Below are positions 11,101 to 19,415 of a stretch of DNA of 64,000 nucleotides, one piece after another. Every line of letters begins with the position of its first letter. The first letter of the stretch is position 1. The position numbers and the translations under genes were made by a program. The notes under the pieces are model-generated. The model did no database searches and was not told where the DNA came from. It was given only the letters and a program-made list of their open reading frames with translations. Source of the stretch: Sweltsa coloradensis (taxonomy: Eukaryota; Arthropoda; Insecta; Plecoptera; Chloroperlidae); contig JAMZAV010000162.1 in NCBI GenBank assembly GCA_024449915.1, positions 310,001-374,000 on the forward strand, in the 5' to 3' direction.

Positions 11101-14100
11101 CAAAACTGGTGAAAAGGTGATAAGGTCACACTCACCCTCAGTAATTGTCAGACTTAACTATCTAGCTTTGACCTGGGAAGTGAAAACTTCCAACACAAGC
11201 GTGTATTGAATATAAATGAAAATCGGTTATATTTTATTGACAAATACCGATGGAGAGTGACATAAATCTAAGACTGAGGTATGTTCGCCGTATTGGATTA
11301 CAATAAATTGAGTTTATTGTTTTCAGGTCATGTCTAAAGATGGAAAAACCATATTAGGAAAAATTTCTAAGCAATGGTCAGGCTTGTTGCAAGACATCTT
11401 CACAAACGCAGATTATTTTGGAGTAACCTTTCCAGTGGACCTGGATGTTCCGATAAAAGCAGTCCTACTGGGAGCTTGCTTCCTCATAGTGAGTATTACG
11501 GAACACTTATTGTGTCGTAACTGGTGGCTACCCTATACCAACCATCATTACCATGCATTCTCAATGTTATTGATTGAGCTAGGGTTCTGCGGATGCAGTT
11601 CATGCTCGCGTTGAAGGTAAACACAACTACACATGCCGCAACCAATTTATAACCCGCTGTGTTTAGTCGGAATAAGCAGACAATAATTACTTATTATTAT
11701 TATTATTATTGTTAAAATTACATGGGCCAAGGTGTAATATGAAAAAGTAAGGAATTTCAAACAAAAGGTAACACATTTTAAAGGCAATGTTTAACAAAAT
11801 ATTGGGTTGCTTTGATTAATAACAGTTGAATTTATTAAAACCGACGAATATGGGTAATAAATTTAAATTATTGTATCAGTTTCAATGTGTATTAATACCA
11901 ATATTGCTAGTTCATTCGCGGAAAAGTTGCCTTTAATTAATGTTAAACATTGCTCACGTTTTAAGATTTTATACGGAGTGAATTTTCGTACGTTGGAAGT
12001 TGATAGCTTATGTGAGCAGATCCAAATTAAGAGATTTCAAAAGTTCTTTGAACATGTCGTTAAGACCGGGGTAACTGTTTGTTCATTATAGGGCGAACAG
12101 AAGTCAAAACTTGGAAAGCAATAGTTGTTTAATATTATCTGCCTTAGCATTAATATTCATAGTGTTGTATTGATTTATTTCAGGATGCTATGTTCTTTGA
12201 AAACGGGCCGGGTATTACCAGTATCACCGGTATTCTAGAATATATATTGGAATGAAAACAAGGTAAGTTGGCTTGTGAACGTACCTATAGTACTTGTAGT
12301 AACACATATCATTTCCAATTCAGATTCTTCTTTTTCACACCTTAATTCAAGTTAAAATGTCAAGAAATTATTTTCATAGACGAACCAAAGTGTTGTGGTC
12401 GACTCTCATTCGGAAGTCGTCGCTTCGATGCCAGCTACCGGCAATTCCTGACTGATAACGTTCCAAGGCTTTCCTCAGTCAAAAGGTGAATGCAATGTTT
12501 GAGTATAGGGGACCTTCACATTTCCTAAAAAATATTCACAACAAGTGTGAACTCGGATAAAATACACGCAATGATGGGCGCTAACATTTAAGACATATCC
12601 TTCGCTATAAGTACTCTTTATAATGTGTAAACATTGAACAGCCAGACAATGTTTATCCTGCTCAAAGTGATCAAATTTCAACCGCACACCTTGTCTTCTC
12701 GCATACTAAAATATTGTTTTTATCGGTGTCCCCAACACTTGGTGTATTACACGATCAATGAATAAGCAATGGTGCTCTGCCGTGGGACTGGCAGCTAGTA
12801 GTATTTGTTATGCAAATATCTAAACTAGGAAGCTTCGCAAACGCTTTTTCAGGCGCGTTGCTGGATGAGCGTAACATGGTGCATTGAGCTGCCATGTGTT
12901 ATGTGGATTTTCTGTTGTTCTGTGAAAAAATCATTACTTAGTCGAAATTTTTTTTATTTAAATTAAATAAAAAATTAACTTAAATTTTAAAAATTTAAAT
13001 TAATCGTAATTTAAAAAAGAAAAAAATCGTAAAATTGCAATTTTCATAAGAAATAATTATTCGATTGCGCTCAAATTTAACACGAATATATTAATTCATA
13101 AAATTAAGGTTCTGTGAAAAACTCATTACAATAGGATAAAGCATGTAGGTGTTATAAATCAACGAACTGTTTTAAAAAAGAAAAAAACCGTAAAATTTTG
13201 ATATTCATGAGAAATAATTTTTCGATTGCGCTCAAAACGTGGCAGTTCTAAGTTCAAAGATTTCGAAGGCCTCCAGAAAATTTCATCGCAATTGGAGTAT
13301 CGGTTTAGCCGGAATCGTGTTAACAGACTCACAAAAATACAAAAAAAAAAAACATTTTTGATTTTTTCTCCAGTATAGTGAAATGGAATCTTCGCTTCGC
13401 TCGCTACGGTCATCCAATCAGGGAAGAAAGAAGATGTAATAAGTAAACCTCGATTATACTTATAAGAAAATTATCAAGTAGAGTAGCAAGGATTCAAACA
13501 AGATTCTTCATCACGTTTTACTTTAATGCAGATTTTTCTCTCTACATCACTTACAACAGTAGTGGGCGATTGGCACAAATGTAAACAGGTGGGTGCAGGT
13601 GCAGAATTACTTAATAACATATTTTGTCAAAGACATTTTACTAGGAAAACGCTTAAGTCCCGCCGCGTTGTTGGATGAGCGTAATTGGTGCATAGAGCTG
13701 CCATGTGTTATGCGGATTTTCTGTTGTTCTGTGAAAAAATCATTACTAAGTTGAAGATTTTTTTTAAATTAAATTAAATTAAATGAAACTAAAAATTAAC
13801 TTAATTTTTTTTTAATTAATCGTAATTTTAAAAAAAGGAAAAAATCGTAATATTGAAATTTTCATAAGAAATAATTATTCGATTGCATACAAATTCTACA
13901 CGAATATATTAATTCATAAAATTAAGGTTCTGTGAAAAAATCATTACAATCGGATAAAGCATGTAGGTGTTATAAGTCGAAGAATGTTTTAAAAAATCAA
14001 AAAAATCGTAAAATTGTGATTTTCATGTAAAATAATTTTTTCGATTGTGCTCAAATTTTCACACGAATATTCATGAAATAAAGGTACTGTGAAAAATCAT

Positions 14101-14714
14101 TACAATCGGATAAAGCATGTGGTGTTATAAGTCGAAGGAATTTTTTTTAAATAAAAAAAAAATCGTAAATTGCGTGTTTCATGAGAAATAATTTTTCGAT
14201 TACGCTCAAAAACGTGGCAGTTCTTAGTTCAGAGATTTCGAAGGTCTCCGAAAAATTTCATCGCAATAGGAGTATCGGTTTAGCCGGAATCGTGTTAACA
14301 GACACACAAAAATACAAACAGGAAAAAAAAGAAAAAAAGAAAATCATTCCGGATTTTTTTCTCCAGTGTAGTGAAATGGAATCTTCGCTTCGCTCGCTAC
14401 GCTCATCCAATCAAATGCCACAAGGAACCCTCTAGAACAAACTTTTCGACTGCATTGTTAGACTTTTAGGCCTACATAAATACACATCAAAAAGAGTATT
14501 TCTAGAAGTTGAATCATTCTGTGCTGTGCACATCAAGAGTGCCTCATGATCTGTTCTTGGCCCGACATTATTCAATAGATTAAGAATTAAGAAGTAACAT
14601 AACTTAAAAATGATGAAGAAGAAATAATCATTTAATAGCTGCACTGAAAACTTTTTGTATAATGACGAACCGTTGACAGTAATTCAATAATAATCAGTCA
14701 ACACTTTTTCATCA

Positions 14715-14748
<34 letters not shown>

Positions 14749-15593
14749 CCTGCCTATAATAAAGTCCTTAATCAATCAATCTCTCTCTCACACACACACA
14801 CCCTCCTACCTTAACACCGCTTTCTGCACGCGTATATACACACACACTTGCATGAACACTATATGCTTTATTGTATAGAGATATTTTCCATTAACCATGT
14901 AACCATTACATTTAGTAAGTAGTTATATCAATGTGATCTAGGTTATTTTCTACAACCTTAAGCACTTGTTAAAAACATAAATACTCAACAATAAAATATA
15001 AATATTTGGAAGGTAATCCCTTCTCGATATCTTTAATAGTAGCAACGAATAATACATGCCTGTAACGCATGATCTTAACAAACGGTTTAGAAATTCTTAT
15101 ATTGCACCCCAAAAATATCTTAAGTAGTCAGTATTATTTTATATATATTAGTATATTAGTATTATATTATATATATTAGTGTAATTTATATATAAAGAGA
15201 TTAAGAAGGTTTCCTAAAAAAATTATCGATCTCGAAAAAGCCGTTAGTCCGGTAGAGAGCGAAGAAACACAGAAAAATCGAACGAAAATTCGACAACAAA
15301 TCGTACAAATAAGAAAGAATTCTTTGAATACACTAAACACCACAGCAGGTCTAAGTTTAGAGATTTCAAAGGTTCTCTAAAAATTTCATGAAGATGGGAA
15401 TATCATTTGTCGGTACACAGCGAACATCCAAAAATTGGAAAGCTAAAATGTAATTTTACCTGCCACAGCTCGCGATTAATAGTACTGTATTGATTTATTT
15501 CAGGACACCATATTCTTTGAAGACGTGCCGGGTATTTGCGGTATTTGCTATATTTGCGGTACTGCCGGTATTTTAAAATATATAATGGAATGA
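4963..15593 (+). CDS. Phospholipid scramblase (PLSCR family), gene span
   Basis: Family members are calcium-responsive, palmitoylated single-pass membrane proteins linked to lipid movement between bilayer leaflets; the scramblase activity of PLSCR1 itself is debated. Coding exons are 4963-5188, 7485-7589, 8236-8453, 10594-10761 and 11327-11488, followed by either 12184-12255 or 15504-15593. All junctions are GT-AG and in frame, giving 316 or 322 residues. Visible features: a Gly/Pro/Gln-rich N-terminus (about 1-75); the conserved VPPGLEFL...QLLVHQKIEL start of the core (about 90-110); a cysteine cluster CCFPCC (176-181) like the palmitoylation motif; a calcium-loop segment (266-277); and a C-terminal hydrophobic stretch KAVLLGACFLI. 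The N-terminus is poorly conserved in this family, so the start rests on an upstream in-frame stop. Introns are full of Helitron-like copies. Confidence 0.93.
5309..5767 (+). mobile_element. Helitron-like element, subfamily A, in scramblase intron 1
   Basis: Complete but short, 459 bp: the 5' motif, conserved block, one full tandem unit and part of a second, then an abrupt join to the CGCTCATCCAA inverse motif. The 3' end is the GAAGCTTCCTAG variant, followed by T. Confidence 0.88.
5768..6004. other. Intron 1 sequence between two insertions
   Basis: Unique-looking intronic DNA; nothing recognised. Confidence 0.5.
6005..6753 (-). mobile_element. Helitron-like element, subfamily A, in scramblase intron 1
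   Basis: Complete minus-strand copy of 749 bp with three tandem units. It uses the shorter 3' variant (hairpin around GGCGGGACTTAA, then TTTTCCTAG). Read in its own orientation, the element is preceded by A and followed by T. Confidence 0.9.
7025..7255 (+). mobile_element. tRNA-derived SINE, family 1, diverged
   Basis: The order of blocks matches the better-kept copies at 21590 and 52865: GCGCGAGACTCTGATTC head, a degraded B-box area, GTTTTCTCCGTCTTTAATGCGA, CCCTTCACAACTACC and GATGGGCATGATTTG. It lies in intron 1, upstream of coding exon 2. Confidence 0.65.
7485..7589 (+). CDS. Scramblase coding exon 2
   Basis: Residues 76-110, including VPPGLEFLTTIDQLLVHQKI, the signature start of the scramblase core. 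Acceptor TTGTTGCAG|AT; donor GGCAAG|GTAATT. Both junctions interrupt codons after the first base and match their neighbours. Confidence 0.93.
7590..8235. other. Scramblase intron 2
   Basis: An AT-rich intron with a short TATG/TTTA run near 7611-7630. Open frames here are not conserved with anything recognised. Confidence 0.7.
8236..8453 (+). CDS. Scramblase coding exon 3
   Basis: Residues 111-183. It encodes NKYTIINGLGKKVFYAIEDS, then CCDRNCCGLSRPF and the terminal CCFPCCLQ. The last is the counterpart of the cysteine-rich palmitoylation motif that directs mammalian scramblases to the plasma membrane. The acceptor CTATGGCAG keeps the frame, and the donor is CAG|GTAAGA. Confidence 0.95.
8630..9410 (+). 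mobile_element. Helitron-like element, subfamily A, in scramblase intron 3
   Basis: Three units spaced 160-161 bp (landmark GCGCAATC/GCGTAATC at about 8850, 9011 and 9171). The pyrimidine tract includes (TTTC)n at about 8718-8739. The 3' hairpin is present, but the final CCTAG is replaced by TTTTTGCGG, so the terminus is lost. Confidence 0.88.
9420..9565. repeat. Interspersed repeat shared with 56775-56905
   Basis: It starts in an AAAT run, then runs through TTCGTATTTAGAGTCTACCC, ACTGATTTTCAGTGGGGGAC and CCAAGCCAACCCTGTAGGCC. The copy near 56.8 kb is almost the same. Shorter diverged relatives occur near 28345-28410 and 35030-35100. Class not determined. Confidence 0.75.
9655..9770. repeat. 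GTC/ATC-rich simple repeat
   Basis: Imperfect runs of GTCATC and GTCGTC; the apparent frame through it is low-complexity Val/Ile and is not treated as a gene. Confidence 0.6.
9840..10593. other. Rest of scramblase intron 3, with a hairpin at 10450-10528
   Basis: No exon is seen. Arms of about 34 bases (10450-10484 and 10492-10528, differing by one gap in the A/T run) form a hairpin around a seven-base loop. Each arm includes TTGGTGTACGAATTTTTTTG or its inverse. TTTGCCTAAAACGCAT at about 10140 recurs inverted at 4.2 kb. Confidence 0.6.
10594..10761 (+). CDS. Scramblase coding exon 4
   Basis: Residues 184-239, KIVVSAPPGTVVGSIEQQW... to ...CGDIAELQ. The APPG and GSIEQQW segments and the CGDI strand are family hallmarks. 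Acceptor TGTACAG; donor CAG|GTAACA; both boundaries fall between codons. Confidence 0.95.
10762..11326. other. Scramblase intron 4
   Basis: AT-rich; nothing recognised beyond a pyrimidine-containing acceptor TTGTTTTCAG. Confidence 0.7.
11327..11488 (+). CDS. Scramblase coding exon 5
   Basis: Residues 240-293. It encodes GKISKQWSGLLQDIFTNADY, then FGVTFPVDLDVPIKAVLLG and ACFLI. This covers the segment described as an EF-hand-like calcium loop in human PLSCR1 (here 266-277, NADYFGVTFPVD) and the start of the C-terminal membrane helix. The first loop position is Asn, where human PLSCR1 has Asp. Donor ATA|GTGAGT, phase 0. Confidence 0.95.
11489..12183. other. Scramblase intron 5
   Basis: Contains a short (TTA)n run near 11690-11711 and, at about 12005-12100, a degraded Helitron-like scrap (AAGAGATTTCAAAAGTTC). 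The scrap has a counterpart at 15345-15440 upstream of the alternative last exon. Confidence 0.6.
12184..12255 (+). CDS. Scramblase terminal exon, version a
   Basis: Encodes DAMFFENGPGITSITG plus eight residues and TGA. DAMFFE matches the family's conserved end of the membrane helix; the rest of the tail is not conserved with well-known members. The acceptor TTGATTTATTTCAG is identical to that of version b. Seven bases after the stop lies a strong donor (ACAAG|GTAAGT), so transcripts may splice on into an unseen 3' untranslated exon. Confidence 0.85.
   Translation, partial: DAMFFENGPGITSITGILEYILE
12395..12560 (+). mobile_element. tRNA-derived SINE, family 1, old copy
   Basis: Blocks GGTCGACTCTCATTCGG, CCGGCAATTCCTGACTG, TTTCCTCAGTC and GGTGAATGCAATG align with the body of the SINEs at 21.6 and 52.9 kb. 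Present also in the 15.8-kb duplicate, so it predates the duplication. Confidence 0.6.
12825..13417 (-). mobile_element. Helitron-like element, subfamily A
   Basis: Minus-strand copy with two tandem units, the GAAGCTTCCTAG 3' variant and a single-base change in the 5' motif (GGTCATCCAA). It lies between the two alternative terminal exons. Confidence 0.9.
13641..14410 (-). mobile_element. Helitron-like element, subfamily A
   Basis: Complete 770-bp minus-strand copy with three units and the shorter 3' variant, flanked by A and T in element orientation. It lies about 220 bp from the preceding copy in the same orientation. Confidence 0.92.
14411..15200. other. Intronic or intergenic DNA with simple repeats
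   Basis: (TC)n at about 14718-14744, CT/CA runs around 14782-14803 and an AT-rich TATATTAGTAT stretch around 15138-15192. No exon recognised. Confidence 0.7.
15205..15425 (-). mobile_element. Old Helitron-like relic
   Basis: Pieces such as CCGGTAGAGAGCGAAGAAAC and TTTAGAGATTTCAAAGGTTC recall subfamily B; no ends remain. Its right part pairs with 12005-12100 through the segmental duplication. Confidence 0.55.
15504..15593 (+). CDS. Scramblase terminal exon, version b (duplicate)
   Basis: Encodes DTIFFEDVPGICGICYICGT plus nine residues and TGA. Frame, acceptor and stop context (GGAATGA) are preserved relative to version a, but a Gly-Ile-Cys repeat makes the tail six residues longer and adds three cysteines. 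The open frame and intact splice sites suggest an alternative last exon rather than a dead copy. As in version a, a donor (GCAAG|GTAAGT) follows seven bases after the stop. Confidence 0.75.
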   Translation, partial: DTIFFEDVPGICGICYICGTAGILKYIME

Positions 15594-15754
15594 AAGCAAG
15601 GTAAGTGTGCTTTGCCACGTGATCATGTATTGATACGAAAATTAAAATTATCGATTCAGATATTTACTGCATTACATTCCCTAGGCAATTAACCAGACAG
15701 AATTCAATTCAAAAATTAAATTTCAAGTACATTTTATACGCCAAAAAACCGATA

Positions 15755-15905
15755 GGGTCGTATATGTTGAAAATGAGACTCTTACTCGTGGGTCGCTGTT
15801 TCGATATCAGCCACCAGCAATCCTGACAGAAAGTTTGTACAAGGTGTCCTCGTGTCTGTCTGAGGCGAATGCTGGGATTGGTTCATGTAACCTCCAAACT
15901 ACAAC
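15755..15905 (+). mobile_element. tRNA-derived SINE, family 1, old copy
   Basis: CAGCAATCCTGACAG and GAGGCGAATGCTGGGATT align with the family body. Duplicate of the remnant at 12395. Confidence 0.55.
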
Positions 15906-15969
15906 GGTGGACAGGAATAAAAAAGACCGTGATTCTGAGTGCGATTTTTGAGAAAACATTTATGTCTAG

Positions 15970-17217
15970 TCTGACGGTCGTTTGCCCGCAGCCAAGCGCA
16001 CGCGACTGCTAGTAGGCGATGATAAGTCGACCCTGTTTACTCCTTCCCGAGTTGGAGGGTTTTCAGCTATCTGCACACGCCGTCCCGATAGATTTACAAT
16101 CTTGAAACTCGGTATATGACCTGATATGTAGTCCACGACATACCAAAAAAAAAAAAATCAGGCCGATCCGATAACCCGTTCTGTGTTTAAAAAGTGCGTA
16201 AAAATCAACGAAAACCATCCGGCTGGCTGGGTGGGTGGCTGGGGATTCTGACAGAGAGGAATAAGAGCCTACAGAGAAAACGGTACTTCTTAGAACTATG
16301 AAACTTGCACCACACTTAGATGTACCTCAAACTCATATACTTCCGCCAAGAAACAAGCTATATTCCACCCCCAACACCCCCTAAATCATCCCCTAAAATT
16401 GCAATAATTCATAGCTCTAACCCAAAATTGAATTTTTATTCAAATTAGTTAATAAAATTATATTCTTATGTTTTTTTAACCCAATCGGCCTATTCTCATT
16501 ATATAAACCAGATTTTGTCAACCCCCATCCCTAATAGTTTATATTACCTTGATTTCCAGCATTCACCATGAAGGCACCTAATGAGTTATCATCATGAAAA
16601 TTTGGCATGATGGTACATAATAATATGAAAAATAGTCCGCCGAGAGGCAAGAGATATTCCACCACCAAAACCCCCTAAATCATCCCTTATGATTGGATTA
16701 ATTCATAGCTCCTCTAACCTAAAATTGATTTTTTATTCAAATTAGTTATTCAAATGTTTTAATGTGTTTTAACCCAATCGGCCTATTTTCATTTCCTAAA
16801 CCACATTTTTTCAACCACCATCCCTAATAGCTTATATTATTTTTGGCTTGATTTCCAGCATTCACCATGAAGGCACCGAATGAGTTATTAGCATGAAATT
16901 TGGCATGATGGTACATAATAATATAAAAACTAATAATCCGCCGGGAGGCAAGCGATATTTCACCCCCACTGTTCCCTACCACCCTTAACTTTGGGAAAAA
17001 CGTTAGGTCATAAAATTAATGGTCAATGTGTTATAGTCCTGTAAGCAAATCATTCACACAAAAACCCAAAACGACATTAACCATAGGAAATTTAATAAAA
17101 ACATTGTATATTGCCTACTACAGATTGTAAACAAAAACAAAAGATCATATCCACCTTTTCACGTATTTCAAGTATTTCACGCCTTTATATGAAACAAACA
17201 ACAAAAAGATGTGATAT
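15970..17217. repeat. Long repeat unit, copy 1 (shared with 61868-62890)
   Basis: Begins CGGTCGTTTGCCCGCAGCC, then CCGTCCCGATAGATTTACAA and GGCTGGCTGGGTGGGTGGCT. It ends in AAAACAAAAGAT...CACGTATTTCA. Inside, a segment of about 300 bp (starting CTTCCGCCAAGA at 16340) is repeated in part at about 16636 and again near 16940; the copy at 62 kb has fewer repeats. No transposase frame is seen. Confidence 0.85.
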
Positions 17218-17219
17218 CC

Positions 17220-17728
17220 CCCCCCAAATACAAAAATTTGTAAAAAAAAAAAAAAAAACGTTTGCCAAGCTCTCCTTCAAAAGTCTTTGGCTGTGCATGC
17301 TGTGAGATATAGAAATTGAACCAAGCATTTCATTCTATCTCCCTAGTTTCGCATTGAAAAGAAGTAATATCCTTTCGCCTGTTGACGAGTTTCAAGTAAA
17401 AAAAGTAAAAAAGTTTAAACTCATAATCATAAAAAAAAATACTTGGCCATTGAATTTGGTTTATTACGAGAACTCTAAAAAGTCAATGGCCAAGTAATTT
17501 TTTATGATTTTGAGTTTAAAATTTTTACTTTTTTACCACGAAAATGGTTGGCTTGGCGCTCGTTAACAGGCGAAATGATCTTACTTCTTTTCAATGCGAA
17601 ACTAGGGAGAAAGAATGAAAAGCTTGGCTCAACTTCTATATCTCACAGCATTCACAGCCGAAGACTTTTGAAGGAGAGCTTGGCTGCCTTTTTTTTTTTT
17701 TTTTTTACAAATTTTTGTATTTTGGGGG
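17220..17728. repeat. Foldback with arms of about 240 bp, copy 1
   Basis: The left arm runs from AATACAAAAATTTGT to TTGGCCATTGA (about 17222-17455). The right arm is its inverse (about 17483-17727), with a spacer of about 30 bases. The left arm lacks about 20 bases (the GGTTGGCTTGGC area) present in the right. The same structure follows the same flank at 62888-63420. Frames through it arise from the repeat. Confidence 0.85.
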
Positions 17729-17730
17729 TA

Positions 17731-19108
17731 ATCCTGTCAAATAAGATCGTATATTGACGTTTGGAGGAAAAAATTGCGATGTCGCTGAATTTTTGCAGAG
17801 ACTTTCCTTATATAATACTAATCAACATACTAAAACTCCCCTACAATCGGACTAGAGCTTCGGCCGCCATATTGGAAAATGGCGGCCAAAAGGTGTTTGT
17901 TATCGAATATCTCCAAATTGGTTTGAGATAGACAAAATATCTCAATAGCAAAAATATTCCCCATTTAATTCCCTACAAAACAGGTGTCATCTATAGTTTG
18001 GCAGGGGCAACGGTTACGTCACAAATTCGTGGTTTATATGTTGCTCATTGGAGTACCAGCTTATTTCCAAATTTTCACGCCCAGCATCAAACAATGCCCG
18101 GTAAATCCGTGAGAAATCGATTTAAATACAAAAAAACTTTTGTACGGGGTTCATGAAAGCTTCCATTAGTATTTAAAAAAATCAGTTCTGCGAAATCGAA
18201 TTTTGCATTTACCTGGAATTTGGTTTTACCATTGTTGGCATTTCCAAAAAATGCCATATTTTACTGTCCATTATTAAGCACTAAATAGCATTGGAGGAAA
18301 AATTCTTGCTACGCACATTGAAATGACTCAAATAATGATCCGATTACAACCAAAGTTTAATTCAATATGGCTGCTAATTCCTAATATCCACAACATCAAA
18401 GTGAATTATGTAACAAAAAGAGTGTAAAAACAGCACGAAAACAGTATTCATATTGTGAATATAAGGAATTAGCAGCCATATTGGATTTAAACTTTGGTTA
18501 AAATCGGATCATTATTTAAGTCATTTCAATGTGCGTAGAAAGAATTTTTCCTCAAATGCTATTTAGTGCTTAATGGACAGTCAAATATGTCATTTTTAAG
18601 GAAATGCCAACAATGGAAAAACCCAAATTCCGGGTAAATGCAAAATCCGATTTCGCAGAACTGATTTTTTTTAAAATACTAATGGAAGCTTTCATGAACC
18701 CCGTACAAAAGTCCTGTTATATTTAAATCGATTTCTTACGGATTTACCGAGCATTGTTTGATGCTGGGCGTGAAAATTAGAAAATCAGCTGGTACTCCAA
18801 TAAGCAACATATAAACCACGGTTTTGTGACATAACGTTTGCCCCTAACAAAACTATAGAAGACACCTTTTTTGTAGGGGATTGAATAGGGAATATTTTGC
18901 CATCGCGACATTTTGTCTGATCTCAAACCAATTTGGAGATATTCGATAACAAACACATTTTGGCCGCCATTTTCCAATATGGCGGCCGAAGCTCCAGTCT
19001 GATTGTAGGGGAGTTTTAGTATGTTGATAAGTATCATTTAAGGAAGGTCTCTGCAAAAATTCAGCGACATCGCAATTTTTTCCTCCAAAAATTCTTATTT
19101 GACAGGAT
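17731..19108. mobile_element. TA-flanked long-terminal-inverted-repeat foldback
   Basis: Arms of about 655 bp (17731-18392 and 18455-19108) begin ATCCTGTCAAATAAG and end CTTATTTGACAGGAT. TA flanks both sides (17729-17730 and 19109-19110), as after Tc1/mariner-type insertion. The arms contain CGGCCGCCATATTGGAAAAT. There is no transposase, only a 62-bp spacer. It sits in the G-rich edge of the preceding foldback. Confidence 0.8.
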
Positions 19109-19110
19109 TA

Positions 19111-19415
19111 GGGGGGGGAGGTCCTATATACATAGCAACGTTGCGTACGAAATAGCTTGTCAGCTGTTTGTCGGTTTTCATCGTAGACGGGTGTAAGAAG
19201 GAGGACACGTTCGACGGACATGACTGGAGAAGAGTCGAACACGTTCGGCATTTGTCATTCCACTTTTAGCGGGACGAAGATAAATGATGGTGCTGAAATA
19301 TTTTTAAACAAATTTTGTTTTCTTTCTCTAATCAACATAGAAGACTGTTCAACAGTATCTTTTCGATAGATTTAATTTCCATAGTCATATTGATCATTCT
19401 TGTCGTTTTATAAAA
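19111..19415. other. Unassigned spacer
   Basis: No gene or known repeat recognised; begins with a G run and TCCTATATACATAGC. Confidence 0.4.

Larger units (their letters stand above)
12005..12560. repeat. Segmental duplication, left copy (contains terminal exon a)
   Basis: Pairs with 15345-15905. Shared order: a Helitron-like relic, CTTGGAAAGC or ATTGGAAAGC, the TTGATTTATTTCAG acceptor, the coding exon, GAATGAAA(A/G)CAAGGTAAGT, and then a diverged family-1 SINE. Non-coding parts are much less alike than the exon and its splice sites. Confidence 0.75.
15345..15905. repeat. Segmental duplication, right copy (contains terminal exon b)
   Basis: Counterpart of 12005-12560, with the same order of relic, acceptor, exon, post-stop donor and SINE remnant. 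It is separated from the left copy by two later Helitron-like insertions. Confidence 0.75.

Noticed and set aside
17220..17728. Open frames at 17548, 62803 and 63195 with similar proteins
   Set aside because: They are the arms of the foldback read in either direction; identity follows from the inverted repeat.
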